Shown one piece after another: positions 7,216-16,532 of a DNA stretch of 45,341 nucleotides (position 1 is the first letter of the stretch; every line of letters starts with the position of its first letter). The position numbers and the translations under genes are program-made. This stretch comes from JBEBSD01 sp040394475. Lineage in GTDB: Bacteria > Bacteroidota > Bacteroidia > Cytophagales > Spirosomataceae. The stretch lies in assembly GCA_040394475.1 (NCBI GenBank), contig JBEBSD010000051.1, positions 1-45,341 on the forward strand, in the 5' to 3' direction. The notes beneath the pieces are model-generated. The model ran no database searches. It worked only from the letters and a program-made list of their open reading frames with translations, and was not told the origin of the DNA.

Positions 7216-9369
7216 ATGTTGAGCCAAGTAACCCCCAGTTTCAGGATCCTGTCTGTCCTCGCAGGATTGTTTTTAATACCCTTTTCAATTTCAGCGCAGC
7301 TTCGGATCAGTTTTCCTGCCGAACGTTCTGTATACCAACGGGATGTGTCCGGTTACGCCACCTTGACGGTGTCCGGGTCGTACACGCAGGCAATTGACAA
7401 AGTAGAGATAAAGGCGGTGTCTGTCTATCCCGGACAGGGAGTCGATACAGACTGGCTTACGCTGACAACCCAACCGGCAGGCGGCGTCTTCTCCGGAACA
7501 GTCCGTTTATTCGGAGGTTGGTACACGCTCCTGGTCCGCGGTTTGCGGAATGGTGCAGAAGTCTCGCAGACTGCTGTTTCCCGGACAGGGGTCGGAGAGG
7601 TTTTTATTATTGCCGGACAATCCAACGCGCAGGGCCTGCGGGGCACGCCGGAAGGAGCTCCGGCTCAGGATGACCGCGTTAACTACCTCAGTAATAACGA
7701 AAACACCTCCAGTTCGCTGCTGGATCCTTCCGCACCTGCTTTTGCACAGCTCGGCGCATCGGATGCCTCCCTCAACCCACACGGACAAGGAGCGTGGTGC
7801 TGGGGGAGATTAGGCGACAAACTCGCGGCCAAGCTCAACGTCCCTATCCTGTTTATCAACGTTGCCTGGGAGGGCACTTCGATAGGAAACTGGGCGCAGA
7901 GTTCCCGGAATGAGCCGACTTACAACTCCTACGGAGGTTTTCTGTACCCTGAGTCCATGCCGTACGCCAATCTTTCCATTTCAGCCCGGCACTACGCCCA
8001 TACGCTGGGGCTGCGCAGCATTCTGTGGATGCAGGGAGAAACGGATACTTATCCGTTAAGAACCAGTCGAAACGAATACCGGAACAGCCTTCAATACCTC
8101 ATTAACAAGTTAATGCAGGATATCAACAAGCGGGTTATCTGGACGATCACACGCACTTCGCGTACTTCGACCAACTACGAGGCCAGCGGCAGCATTACCA
8201 GTGATGCTATTATCGGAGCCCAGAACGACGTACTCAATACCGCTTTTAACCCGGTTTATCCCGGACCCGAAACCGACGGGCTGGGGATTCCGCGCCCGGA
8301 TGGCACCCATTTTATGTCGCGGGCTGCCCTGAACGTTCTGGGAGACGCGTGGGACAACGTGATGAACACCACTTATTTCACTACTATCACCCCCGTATCC
8401 CCCGCCGCAACGCCTCAGCTAACAGTCGCCTGCTCCGGCAACAATAACTCCCTTACGCTGACACTTCCGTCTGGATTCAATTCCTACCGGTGGTCCACCG
8501 GTTCCACCTCCAGGGCCCTCACAGTTACTTCCCCGGGAACTTATTCTGCGGTTGTCAAGGATGCCAACGGAAATGCGCTGATCAGTAATTCCCTGGTGGT
8601 CTCCAGTGTACGGCCGGCTACTCCCTCCATCCTGCCCGCCGGTAGCCAGCAGGTATGCGAAGGCCTGGATTTCAACTATAATGTATCCGGGGGCCATACC
8701 TATTCATGGTTCCGCGAAGGCAGTGACACCCCGTTCGGAACCGGCTCCACCATTGCAGTGAATACCGAAGGCACCTATACCGTCCAGGCTCAAAATGTAT
8801 TCGGCTGTTTCTCCAACATCTCCGCAGGCAGCCACCTGACCGTACAACCGGCTGTTCCGAAACCGGTTGTTACTTCCGCCGGGCCCTTCAGCCTGATCGC
8901 GTCTGTTGAAGCGCAATCACTGCCGGCTACATTCGAATGGTACCTGAACGGCCAGTTGCTCCCCCAGGCAAACGAATCCGTCTACAAAATAGCAGGTTTG
9001 GATAATGGCGAAAGCGGCGGATTTTCTGCCCGTGCCAAAGTGGTATTTACCCTGCCCGGCTCAGCCAACACGATCACCTGCGTCTCCGAAATGTCCGATA
9101 CCCTGACTTACCGCCGGGATTCCAAAGAAGATATTGTCGCCTTCCCGAATCCCGCCCACAGCAATGATGTGTATATTGAAAGCAGGGACCCCCTGGACAA
9201 TGTCACGGTCACCCTCTACAACAGCAATGGCCAACTCCTGAAAACCCTGCTTTTCGACCAGTTGGTCAGGCGCGAGCGGATAGAGACCGGGAACCTTCCG
9301 AGAGGCGTTTACCTGATGCAGATCAGTACGACGGATTGGACAGACACCAAACGGATTGTTTTGTACTAA
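7216..9369 (+). CDS. Secreted sialate O-acetylesterase-like protein, short paralogue
   Basis: A 717-residue paralogue of the preceding gene, with the same order of domains. A signal peptide ends at about ISA-QL (27). The esterase domain has AGQSNAQG at 133-140, MQGETD at 272-277 and DGTHF at 362-366. The N-terminal pre-domain is also shared (SFPAERSVYQRD here, SYPLERTVFQRD in the neighbour). Only about three Ig-like segments follow (about 400-460, 465-545 and 548-630), and only one of them has the cysteine pair (C481, C531, 50 apart). A T9SS sorting domain runs from about 638 (VAFPNPAHSN) to the end. Tandem duplication followed by repeat gain or loss is the simplest history. It is expected to be surface-exposed or released. 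Confidence 0.88.
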   Translation: MLSQVTPSFRILSVLAGLFLIPFSISAQLRISFPAERSVYQRDVSGYATLTVSGSYTQAIDKVEIKAVSVYPGQGVDTDWLTLTTQPAGGVFSGTVRLFGGWYTLLVRGLRNGAEVSQTAVSRTGVGEVFIIAGQSNAQGLRGTPEGAPAQDDRVNYLSNNENTSSSLLDPSAPAFAQLGASDASLNPHGQGAWCWGRLGDKLAAKLNVPILFINVAWEGTSIGNWAQSSRNEPTYNSYGGFLYPESMPYANLSISARHYAHTLGLRSILWMQGETDTYPLRTSRNEYRNSLQYLINKLMQDINKRVIWTITRTSRTSTNYEASGSITSDAIIGAQNDVLNTAFNPVYPGPETDGLGIPRPDGTHFMSRAALNVLGDAWDNVMNTTYFTTITPVSPAATPQLTVACSGNNNSLTLTLPSGFNSYRWSTGSTSRALTVTSPGTYSAVVKDANGNALISNSLVVSSVRPATPSILPAGSQQVCEGLDFNYNVSGGHTYSWFREGSDTPFGTGSTIAVNTEGTYTVQAQNVFGCFSNISAGSHLTVQPAVPKPVVTSAGPFSLIASVEAQSLPATFEWYLNGQLLPQANESVYKIAGLDNGESGGFSARAKVVFTLPGSANTITCVSEMSDTLTYRRDSKEDIVAFPNPAHSNDVYIESRDPLDNVTVTLYNSNGQLLKTLLFDQLVRRERIETGNLPRGVYLMQISTTDWTDTKRIVLY

Positions 9370-9389
9370 ACCCAGCAGCGCCCCCGCGG

Positions 9390-9417
9390 GTCTTCCGTAC
9401 CACAGGAAGGCTTTTTT
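9390..9417 (+). terminator. Intrinsic terminator after esterase paralogue
   Basis: GTCTTCC (9390-9396) pairs with GGAAGGC (9405-9411) around an 8-base loop and is followed by TTTTTT (9412-9417). It lies 20 bases after the stop of the short esterase and separates it from the nuo operon. Confidence 0.75.
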
Positions 9418-9510
9418 ATGCTTATTCTAAATAAACATGTGTTTTTGGTAGATTATCAGGCAGCCAGTAAATTTGGCTTTCCTGTATTTTTTTATATACC
9501 CTTAATGTAG

Positions 9511-9518
9511 TAATTTTA
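9511..9518 (+). promoter_or_regulatory. Candidate -7 box for the nuo operon
   Basis: TAATTTTA matches seven of the eight TAnnTTTG positions and lies 27 bases before nuoA. Upstream is an A+T-rich tract with TTTT at the -33 distance rather than TTTG. Weak on its own, but placed as expected after the terminator at 9390. Confidence 0.3.
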
Positions 9519-9545
9519 TCCAAACTCGCGAAGCAATACAATATA

Positions 9546-9920
9546 ATGGATAACTCGTATCTCCCAATTGATTTCTTACCCATACTGGTACAATTTATAC
9601 TGGCTGCCGGATTTATTGGCGGCACCCTGATTGTCACCCACCTGATCGGTCCCAGTCGCAAATCCAAACTGAAAGACGATCCTTTTGAATGCGGTATTGA
9701 AAGTCAGGGAGACGCCCGTACTCCAATCTCGGTAAAGTACTTTTTAGTGGCGATCCTGTTTGTGCTGTTCGACGTAGAGGTGATTTTCATGTATCCCTGG
9801 GCGGTGAATTTCAAGCAGCTTGGCACCCTGGGCTTTGTAGAAATGTTAGTATTCATGAGTTTTCTCTTGTGTGGTTTTTATTATATCATCCGGAAAGGAG
9901 TATTGAAATGGGAAGAATGA
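9546..9920 (+). CDS. nuoA: NADH-quinone oxidoreductase subunit A
   Basis: A 124-residue membrane subunit of complex I with three predicted transmembrane helices (about 10-33, 65-87 and 95-115). The loop between the first two holds the family pattern DDPFECGIES (42-51). It sits in the membrane near the quinone site and contacts NuoH and NuoD/B. It is the first gene of the nuoA-I cluster; nuoB starts 49 bases later. Confidence 0.95.
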   Translation: MDNSYLPIDFLPILVQFILAAGFIGGTLIVTHLIGPSRKSKLKDDPFECGIESQGDARTPISVKYFLVAILFVLFDVEVIFMYPWAVNFKQLGTLGFVEMLVFMSFLLCGFYYIIRKGVLKWEE

Positions 9921-9969
9921 ACCATGAAGTTTTAAGTAGAGTAGTAGTACGCTTTCAAAACCGATAATT

Positions 9970-10512
9970 ATGAAACCTGTAAATATGGTGGACCCGCCTG
10001 CGGGCCACAGTGGGGCTGGATTTTTTGCCACATCGTTTGACCAGGTGATCGGTCTGGCCAGGAGTTATTCACTCTGGCCTTTACCTTTTGCCACTTCTTG
10101 CTGCGGAATTGAGTTTATGGCCACCATGGGTGCCCATTACGACATTTCCCGTTTTGGCTCCGAACGCCCCAGTTTTTCACCCCGCCAGTCAGACCTGCTG
10201 ATGGTGATGGGAACAATTGCCAAAAAAATGGGACCGGTTGTTAAACAAGTTTACCTTCAGATGGCCGAACCCCGGTGGGTCATCGCAGTGGGCGCCTGTG
10301 CCTCCAGCGGCGGTATCTTCGACACATATAGTGTCCTGCAGGGTATCGACCGGATCGTGCCGGTCGATGTGTACGTACCAGGCTGCCCGCCCCGGCCGGA
10401 GCAGATTCTGGATGGGCTGATGGAAATTCAACACCTGGCACAAACCGAATCGCTGCGCCGCAGAAACGGCGAAGAATACCAGCAGCTGCTCGCTTCCTAC
10501 AACATTCAATAA
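9970..10512 (+). CDS. nuoB: NADH-quinone oxidoreductase subunit B
   Basis: A 180-residue peripheral-arm subunit that holds cluster N2, the last iron-sulfur centre before quinone. Ligands visible are the adjacent pair C44-C45 (SCCGIEF), C110 (GACASSGG) and C139 (VPGCPPRPE). Length and motifs are standard. nuoC starts 8 bases after the stop, so translation is probably linked. Confidence 0.96.
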   Translation: MKPVNMVDPPAGHSGAGFFATSFDQVIGLARSYSLWPLPFATSCCGIEFMATMGAHYDISRFGSERPSFSPRQSDLLMVMGTIAKKMGPVVKQVYLQMAEPRWVIAVGACASSGGIFDTYSVLQGIDRIVPVDVYVPGCPPRPEQILDGLMEIQHLAQTESLRRRNGEEYQQLLASYNIQ

Positions 10513-10520
10513 CCGTCGTC

Positions 10521-11021
10521 ATGCTTACCAATCAGGAAGTAGCCCAACATATTGCCGGAGCGTTTGAGGGAGATGTTTACGACTTTGAACAGCCGTATGA
10601 TCTTCTGACCTTCACGACAACACGTGAGCAGATCATCCCCTTGCTGACGCATTTAAAAGATCATCAACAGTATCAGATCAGCTTTCTGACAGACCTGACC
10701 GGCGTGCATTACCCGCATCTGACCGGGAAAGAGTTTGCCGTTGTCTACCATGTGCACAGCCTGATCCATAATTTCAGGGTCAGGATCAAGGTATTCCTTT
10801 CGAAAGAGGACCTTCACATTCCGACAGCTTCTGATGTGTACCCCTGCGCCAACTGGATGGAACGGGAAACGTTTGACTTCTACGGAATTCTTTTCGACGG
10901 GCATCCCAAGCTTATCCGTATCCTTAACATCGAAGAAATGGACTATCATCCGATGCGGAAAGAATACCCGTTGGAAGATGCCACCCGTCAGGATAAAATA
11001 GATCCACTTTTTGGCCGTTAA
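10521..11021 (+). CDS. nuoC: NADH-quinone oxidoreductase subunit C
   Basis: A 166-residue NuoC (30-kDa subunit family), a structural part of the quinone-reducing module that binds NuoD. The family signature at the C-terminal end, including DFYGILFDGHP and HPMRKEYPL, is intact. It is a separate gene here, not fused to nuoD as in enterobacteria. nuoD starts 14 bases later. Confidence 0.94.
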   Translation: MLTNQEVAQHIAGAFEGDVYDFEQPYDLLTFTTTREQIIPLLTHLKDHQQYQISFLTDLTGVHYPHLTGKEFAVVYHVHSLIHNFRVRIKVFLSKEDLHIPTASDVYPCANWMERETFDFYGILFDGHPKLIRILNIEEMDYHPMRKEYPLEDATRQDKIDPLFGR

Positions 11022-11035
11022 CCGTTTGAAGTAAA

Positions 11036-12265
11036 ATGAGTGATATCGAATTAATTGGGTCTCAAAAAAGTCTGAGTAAAACACTTCAGCCCGAATTGGT
11101 TGAAGAGTTGACGACGCTGAACCTGGGGCCGACGCACCCTGCCACCCACGGGATTTTTCAGAATATCCTGCAAATGGACGGGGAAATAATCGTTTCCGGA
11201 GAGCAGACGGTCGGCTATATTCACCGGGCCTTTGAGAAAATTGCCGAGCGCCGTCCTTTCTACCAGATTACGACGCTTACCGACCGGATGAACTATTGTT
11301 CCTCCCCGATCAATAATTTCGGGTGGCTCATGACGGTAGAAAAACTCCTGGGAATTGAAGTTCCGAAACGTGCCCAGTATATCCGGGTGATCATGATGGA
11401 ACTGGCCCGGATTACGGACCATTTGGTTTGCAACGGGATCCTTGGAGTGGATAGCGGCTCATTTTCGGGCTTCCTCTACCTCATGCAAAAGCGCGAAGAG
11501 GTTTATGAGATCTACGAAGAAATGTGCGGAGCACGCCTTACAACAAATATGGGCCGTGTAGGCGGAATGGAGCGAGACCTGTCCGGTACGGCGATTGCTA
11601 AAATAAATGCGTTTCTAAAAACCCTGCCTCCTGTTCTCCGCGAGTTCGAAAACCTGTTTAACCGCAACCGGATTTTCATGGACAGGACCATCAATGTGGG
11701 CGCTATTACCGCGGAACGGGCGCTGGCCTATGGCTTTACCGGTCCGAACCTCCGGGCCGCCGGGGTCGATTATGACGTCCGGGTGATGAATCCTTATTCT
11801 TCGTATGAAGACTTTGATTTCAGTATCCCTGTCGGGAAAAGCGGCGATACCTATGACCGGTTTATGGTCCGCGGAGAGGAAATGTGGCAGAGTATCAAGA
11901 TTATCGAACAGGCGATGAATAACCTCCCCGAGGGACCTTATTATGCCGATGCTCCCGAGTATTACCTCCCTCCCAAAGACGATGTCTACACTAAAATGGA
12001 GGCCCTCATCTACCATTTCAAGATTGTAATGGGTGAAATTGATGCTCCTGCAGGAGAAGTTTACCATGCCGTGGAAGGCGGAAATGGCGAACTGGGTTTC
12101 TACCTCATCAGTGATGGCGGCCGGGCTCCGTACCGCCTGCATTTCCGCCGGCCAAGCTTTATTTACTACCAAGCCTACCCGGAAATGTGTGTCGGCGGGA
12201 CCCTGTCCGATGCCATCATGATCATGAGTAGCTTAAATGTAATTGCAGGTGAATTAGATGCCTGA
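11036..12265 (+). CDS. nuoD: NADH-quinone oxidoreductase subunit D
   Basis: A 409-residue NuoD (49-kDa subunit family), which forms the quinone-binding pocket with NuoB and NuoH. The hallmark LGPTHPATHG lies at about 31-40, and the C-terminal LISDGGRAPYRLHFRRPSF segment matches the family. Its ancestor is the large subunit of NiFe hydrogenases, but the nickel cysteines are absent, as expected. Confidence 0.96.
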   Translation: MSDIELIGSQKSLSKTLQPELVEELTTLNLGPTHPATHGIFQNILQMDGEIIVSGEQTVGYIHRAFEKIAERRPFYQITTLTDRMNYCSSPINNFGWLMTVEKLLGIEVPKRAQYIRVIMMELARITDHLVCNGILGVDSGSFSGFLYLMQKREEVYEIYEEMCGARLTTNMGRVGGMERDLSGTAIAKINAFLKTLPPVLREFENLFNRNRIFMDRTINVGAITAERALAYGFTGPNLRAAGVDYDVRVMNPYSSYEDFDFSIPVGKSGDTYDRFMVRGEEMWQSIKIIEQAMNNLPEGPYYADAPEYYLPPKDDVYTKMEALIYHFKIVMGEIDAPAGEVYHAVEGGNGELGFYLISDGGRAPYRLHFRRPSFIYYQAYPEMCVGGTLSDAIMIMSSLNVIAGELDA

Positions 12266-12290
12266 TTATTAACCTGACAGCAGTAAAAAT

Positions 12291-12791
12291 ATGTCAACCG
12301 AAACCAGTATAGCATTCAGTCCTGAAAACCTGGAAAAAGCCAACGAAATAATTGCACGGTATCCCGAGGGCCGTCAGAAATCGGCGCTGCTGCCGTTATT
12401 GCACCTGGCCCAGCAGCAATGGGGCTGGGTCAGCAGTGAGGCGATGGATCATGTGGCCGGCCTGTTGTCTATAGCGCCTATTGAGGTGTATGAAGTAGCG
12501 ACGTTTTATACGATGTTCCACCTCCAGCCGGTGGGCAAACACGTGATCGAATACTGCCGTACCGGCCCCTGTTGCCTGATGGGAGGAGAAGCCGTATACG
12601 GCCACCTCAAGCAGCGCCTGGGTATCGGAGCCGGTCAGACAACGCCCGACGGACAGTTTACGCTGAAAGAAGTGGAATGCCTGGCTGCCTGCGGGTGGGG
12701 GCCCGTTTTTCAGGTGCGGGAACAGTATTATATGAACCTGACTACCGAGAAAGTAGACGAAATAATTAACCAGCTGTCAGAACAACCCTGA
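12291..12791 (+). CDS. nuoE: NADH-quinone oxidoreductase subunit E
   Basis: A 166-residue thioredoxin-like 2Fe-2S protein (24-kDa subunit family) of the NADH dehydrogenase module. Cluster ligands are C89, C94, C130 and C134 in EYCRTGPCC and ECLAACGWGP; C95 is an extra neighbouring cysteine. It lies 25 bases after nuoD and 67 bases before nuoF. Confidence 0.95.
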   Translation: MSTETSIAFSPENLEKANEIIARYPEGRQKSALLPLLHLAQQQWGWVSSEAMDHVAGLLSIAPIEVYEVATFYTMFHLQPVGKHVIEYCRTGPCCLMGGEAVYGHLKQRLGIGAGQTTPDGQFTLKEVECLAACGWGPVFQVREQYYMNLTTEKVDEIINQLSEQP

Positions 12792-12858
12792 TCCCCTCGC
12801 TGCTGAAAGCGTCGCCGGACAGGGAGATGCGGCATGAACAGTAAATTGTAAAAGGAAT

Positions 12859-14199
12859 ATGGCTTTGAAAATACTCACCCAGCATATTGATGTCCCCGGT
12901 ATCGAAACCTTTGAAGTCTACCGGAAACACGGAGGTTATACCGCCGTCGAAAAGGCCATTAAAGCGATGACTCCCGAGGCAATAGTGGAAGAAGTGAAGA
13001 AGTCGGGGGTCAGAGGAAGAGGGGGAGCAGGATTTCCCATGGGAATGAAATGGAGTTTTCTTGCAAAACCCGAAGGGGTTCCGCGTTACCTGGTGTGCAA
13101 CGCAGACGAGTCGGAGCCGGGCACCTTCAAGGACCACTATTTAATGAAGTGCATTCCCCACCTGCTGATCGAAGGGATGATCGTTTCCAGTTTTGCATTG
13201 GGCGCCAACAAATCCTTTATCTATGTCAGAGGTGAGCTGTTATATGTCATTGCTATTCTTGAGAAAGCGATAGCAGAGGCGAAAGCGAATGGTTTCCTGG
13301 GAAAAAACATCCTGGGGTCAGGCTATGACCTGGAGTTGGTGGTACAACCGGGGGGCGGCGCCTATATCTGCGGGGAAGAAACAGCCCTGCTCGAATCGCT
13401 GGAAGGGAAACGGGGCAACCCCCGGAATAAACCTCCCTTCCCTGCAGTGAAAGGATTGTACCAATGCCCGACAGTAGTGAATAATGTGGAATCCATCGCC
13501 AACACCCCCTGGATCATCAATAACGGGGGCGATGCCTATGCGGCCGTCGGGGTCGGAAGGAGTACCGGCACCAAACTGATATCGGCTTCCGGGCATATCA
13601 AAAAACCCGGCGTGTATGAAATCGAATTAGGTGTCCCGGTAGAAGAGTTTTTATACTCAGACGAATATTGCGGCGGCATCCGGACCGGTCACCAGCTCAA
13701 GGCGCTCGTTGCCGGCGGATCCTCGGTCCCCATCCTGCCCGCTCACCTGATCACCAAAACAGCTGCCGGGGAAGACCGGCTGATGACGTATGAGTCGCTG
13801 TCGGACGGTGGTTTTGCTTCGGGTACCATGTTAGGGTCGGGAGGATTTATTGTTTTTGACGAAACGTCCTGTATCGTCCGGAACACGCTGAACTTTGCGC
13901 ATTTTTACCGGCATGAGTCCTGCGGGCAATGCAGCCCCTGCCGGGAAGGCACCGGATGGATGGAAAAGATCCTGCACCGCATCGAATACGGTACGGGCAC
14001 ACAGAGTGACATTGATTTGTTGGTCGATGTTGCCAGGAAAATAGAAGGGAACACCATTTGCCCGTTGGGGGACGCCGCTGCATGGCCCGTAGCCAGCGCG
14101 ATCCGGCATTTCCGGGATGAGTTCGAATGGCACGTGAGGCACCCTGAGGAAGCTACGCTTCCCAATGCCGTTTACAAAGGAGAAATGGCCCTGCTTTGA
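12859..14199 (+). CDS. nuoF: NADH-quinone oxidoreductase subunit F
   Basis: A 446-residue NADH- and FMN-binding subunit (51-kDa family), the electron entry point of complex I. GRGGAGFPMG at 53-62 is the NADH/FMN glycine loop. The 4Fe-4S ligands are C355, C358 and C361 (ESCGQCSPCREG) and C401 (TICPLGDAA). All key residues and the usual length are present. Confidence 0.97.
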   Translation: MALKILTQHIDVPGIETFEVYRKHGGYTAVEKAIKAMTPEAIVEEVKKSGVRGRGGAGFPMGMKWSFLAKPEGVPRYLVCNADESEPGTFKDHYLMKCIPHLLIEGMIVSSFALGANKSFIYVRGELLYVIAILEKAIAEAKANGFLGKNILGSGYDLELVVQPGGGAYICGEETALLESLEGKRGNPRNKPPFPAVKGLYQCPTVVNNVESIANTPWIINNGGDAYAAVGVGRSTGTKLISASGHIKKPGVYEIELGVPVEEFLYSDEYCGGIRTGHQLKALVAGGSSVPILPAHLITKTAAGEDRLMTYESLSDGGFASGTMLGSGGFIVFDETSCIVRNTLNFAHFYRHESCGQCSPCREGTGWMEKILHRIEYGTGTQSDIDLLVDVARKIEGNTICPLGDAAAWPVASAIRHFRDEFEWHVRHPEEATLPNAVYKGEMALL

Positions 14200-14259
14200 T
14201 CCAAGTTAGTAGAAAAATACGGTTGGTTACGGCCAACGGTACGATAAACCATAAAGGGA

Positions 14260-15372
14260 ATGGAAGATACCAAACCGACATTATTTAAAGTAACGATTGA
14301 CGGCATCGAAATTCAGGTGCCGCCGGGCACTTCCATCATGAATGCTGCCCGGAAGATTGCGGAGGCAGATGCCGGACAGGATCCTATCGTCCCCCCGGCG
14401 ATGTGTTATTACGAGCCCTTGAAAAGCAGTGGGGGGAAATGCCGTGCCTGCCTGGTAAAAGTAGCTGCCGGATCGGAAAAAGATCCGCGCCCCATGCCCA
14501 AACTGGTCCCTTCCTGTATCACGCAGGTGCAGGATGGAATGGTGGTTGAAAACACCACCAATCCCGCTGTCCTGGAAGCCCGGAAAGGAATCGTAGAATT
14601 CCTGCTTCTTAACCATCCGCTGGACTGCCCGATCTGTGACCAGGCAGGAGAATGCTACCTCCAGGACTTTTCCTATGAGCACGGCGTGGTGAATACCCGT
14701 ACGCAGGAGGACCGCAGGACATTTGAAAAAGAGGACCTGGGGCCTTACATTCAGCTCCACATGACCCGGTGTATCCTGTGCTACCGCTGTGTCTATACCG
14801 CCGATCAGATTACCGACAAACGGGTGCACGGCGTGCTTGGCCGCGGCGATCATGCTGAAATCAGCACGTATATCAGTCACGCGATCACCAACGATTTCTC
14901 CGGTAATATGATCGATGTTTGTCCCGTCGGCGCCCTGACGGACAAAACCTACCGGTTCAAAAGCCGGGTCTGGTTTTCCAAACCTGTCGATGCCCATTGT
15001 TCCTGTGAAAAATGCAGCGGCAATGTCACGCTATGGTACCGCGGAGACGAGGTGATACGCGTAACAGGACGGAAGAATATCTGGGGAGAGGTTTCAGAAT
15101 TCATCTGCAATACCTGCCGTTTTGAACGGAAAAGCACCAGTGAATGGACGATTGAGGGGCCGAGCACTGTCCAGCGGAGTTCTGTGATATCGGCCAACAA
15201 ATACCCGAAGAACCTGGTAGCCAAACCTTCTTTTGCCCTGCAGCTGGCAGAGGAGCACTACAAGAAGATACCGGATTCCCGGCCTTATATCACCGACGAC
15301 CGTACGGTACGGCAATTAAGCATCGAGAACAATAAATTAGCCAACGAACGTTCTACGGCTTCTGATAACTGA
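14260..15372 (+). CDS. nuoG: Short NADH-quinone oxidoreductase subunit G
   Basis: A 370-residue iron-sulfur subunit carrying electrons from NuoF towards NuoI. In order: an N-terminal 2Fe-2S ferredoxin domain (CYYEPLKSSGGKCRAC near 50-68), the His-Cys3 4Fe-4S block (HPLDCPICDQAGEC near 124-137), a second 4Fe-4S set (CILCYRC near 171-177, DVCPVGALTD near 219-228), and a further cysteine-rich module (CSCEKC near 247-252, NTCRFER near 285-291). The chain then ends; the large molybdopterin-like domain of the roughly 900-residue enterobacterial NuoG is missing. Short NuoG forms are, to my knowledge, usual in Bacteroidota, so this is not a broken gene. Confidence 0.92.
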   Translation: MEDTKPTLFKVTIDGIEIQVPPGTSIMNAARKIAEADAGQDPIVPPAMCYYEPLKSSGGKCRACLVKVAAGSEKDPRPMPKLVPSCITQVQDGMVVENTTNPAVLEARKGIVEFLLLNHPLDCPICDQAGECYLQDFSYEHGVVNTRTQEDRRTFEKEDLGPYIQLHMTRCILCYRCVYTADQITDKRVHGVLGRGDHAEISTYISHAITNDFSGNMIDVCPVGALTDKTYRFKSRVWFSKPVDAHCSCEKCSGNVTLWYRGDEVIRVTGRKNIWGEVSEFICNTCRFERKSTSEWTIEGPSTVQRSSVISANKYPKNLVAKPSFALQLAEEHYKKIPDSRPYITDDRTVRQLSIENNKLANERSTASDN

Positions 15373-15422
15373 TTTTCAACCGGCAACCTCAATCGTTAAC
15401 GAATCAAGCGCTAGTAAGTACA

Positions 15423-16502
15423 ATGGAATTAACTGAATTAGTCATAAAATCGCTCGTGATCCTGGTCGTGTTTGTCGCGACCCTGGTCATTGCGATGTAT
15501 TCAACCTGGGCAGAACGGAAAGTGGCCGCTTTTATCCAGGACCGCTCAGGCCCTAACCGCGCAGGCTGGGGCGGGCTGCTGCAACCCCTGGCCGATGCGG
15601 GCAAAATGTTTTTCAAAGAAGATTTCATCCCGGCCCAGGCCAACAAATGGCTGTTCATCGCCGGCCCGGGACTGGCCATGCTGACGGCCATGATGGCAAG
15701 TGCGGTTATTCCATTCGGCGACACCTTTCGCTTCGACGGTACGGATGTTGCCTTGCAGGGAGTCGAAACCAATATCGGTATTTTATACGTATTCGGAGTC
15801 GTAGCCCTTGGCGTCTACGGGATCATGATCGGAGGCTGGGCGTCCAATAATAAGTTTTCACTATTGGGAGCAATCCGAGCGGCTTCACAAAATATCAGTT
15901 ATGAAATTGCAATGGGACTTTCCATTATTGCCATTCTCATGCTATCGGGCTCTCTCTCCTTGCGCGAAATCGTAAACCAGCAACATGGCGGCAACTGGAA
16001 TGTTTTTTACCAGCCCCTGGGGTTCATCATCTTCCTGGTTTGCGCCTTTGCAGAATGCAACCGGACGCCCTTCGACCTTCCGGAATGTGAAACCGAGCTG
16101 GTAGGCGGCTACCATACCGAATACGGCAGTATGAAACTGGGCTTTTACCTGTTTGCCGAATACATTAACATTTTTGTTTCATCGGCCATTATTTCCACGC
16201 TTTACTTCGGGGGATATAATTATCCGGGAATGGATTGGGTATACGCCCAGTTGACAGGCGCTTTCGGAACCACTGCCGGTCATAACATCGCTGCGCTGAC
16301 AGGCACGGCGGTATTGTTTGCCAAAGCCCTGTTTTTCATCTTTTTCTTCATGTGGGTACGGTGGACCTTACCGCGTTTCCGGTACGATCAGCTCATGAAC
16401 CTGGGCTGGAAAAAGCTGATCCCACTGGCAATAGTCAATATTCTGATTACCGGAACCGCCGTTTTGTACCTGAAACCCTGGCTCACCGCACTCTTGCAAT
16501 AA
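15423..16502 (+). CDS. nuoH: NADH-quinone oxidoreductase subunit H
   Basis: A 359-residue membrane subunit with about eight transmembrane helices that joins the peripheral and membrane arms and lines the quinone tunnel. Conserved parts seen are STWAERKVAAFIQDRSGPNR (about 22-41), EDFIPAQANKW, ECNRTPFDLPE and the HTEYGSMKLGFY loop. It starts 50 bases after nuoG. Confidence 0.96.
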   Translation: MELTELVIKSLVILVVFVATLVIAMYSTWAERKVAAFIQDRSGPNRAGWGGLLQPLADAGKMFFKEDFIPAQANKWLFIAGPGLAMLTAMMASAVIPFGDTFRFDGTDVALQGVETNIGILYVFGVVALGVYGIMIGGWASNNKFSLLGAIRAASQNISYEIAMGLSIIAILMLSGSLSLREIVNQQHGGNWNVFYQPLGFIIFLVCAFAECNRTPFDLPECETELVGGYHTEYGSMKLGFYLFAEYINIFVSSAIISTLYFGGYNYPGMDWVYAQLTGAFGTTAGHNIAALTGTAVLFAKALFFIFFFMWVRWTLPRFRYDQLMNLGWKKLIPLAIVNILITGTAVLYLKPWLTALLQ

Positions 16503-16532
16503 GGGTGTTGTGATCTTTAATTCATCTGAACT

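Noticed and set aside
14260..15372. nuoG as a truncated pseudogene
   Set aside because: The short form keeps all the iron-sulfur ligands needed for electron transfer and short NuoG is usual in Bacteroidota.
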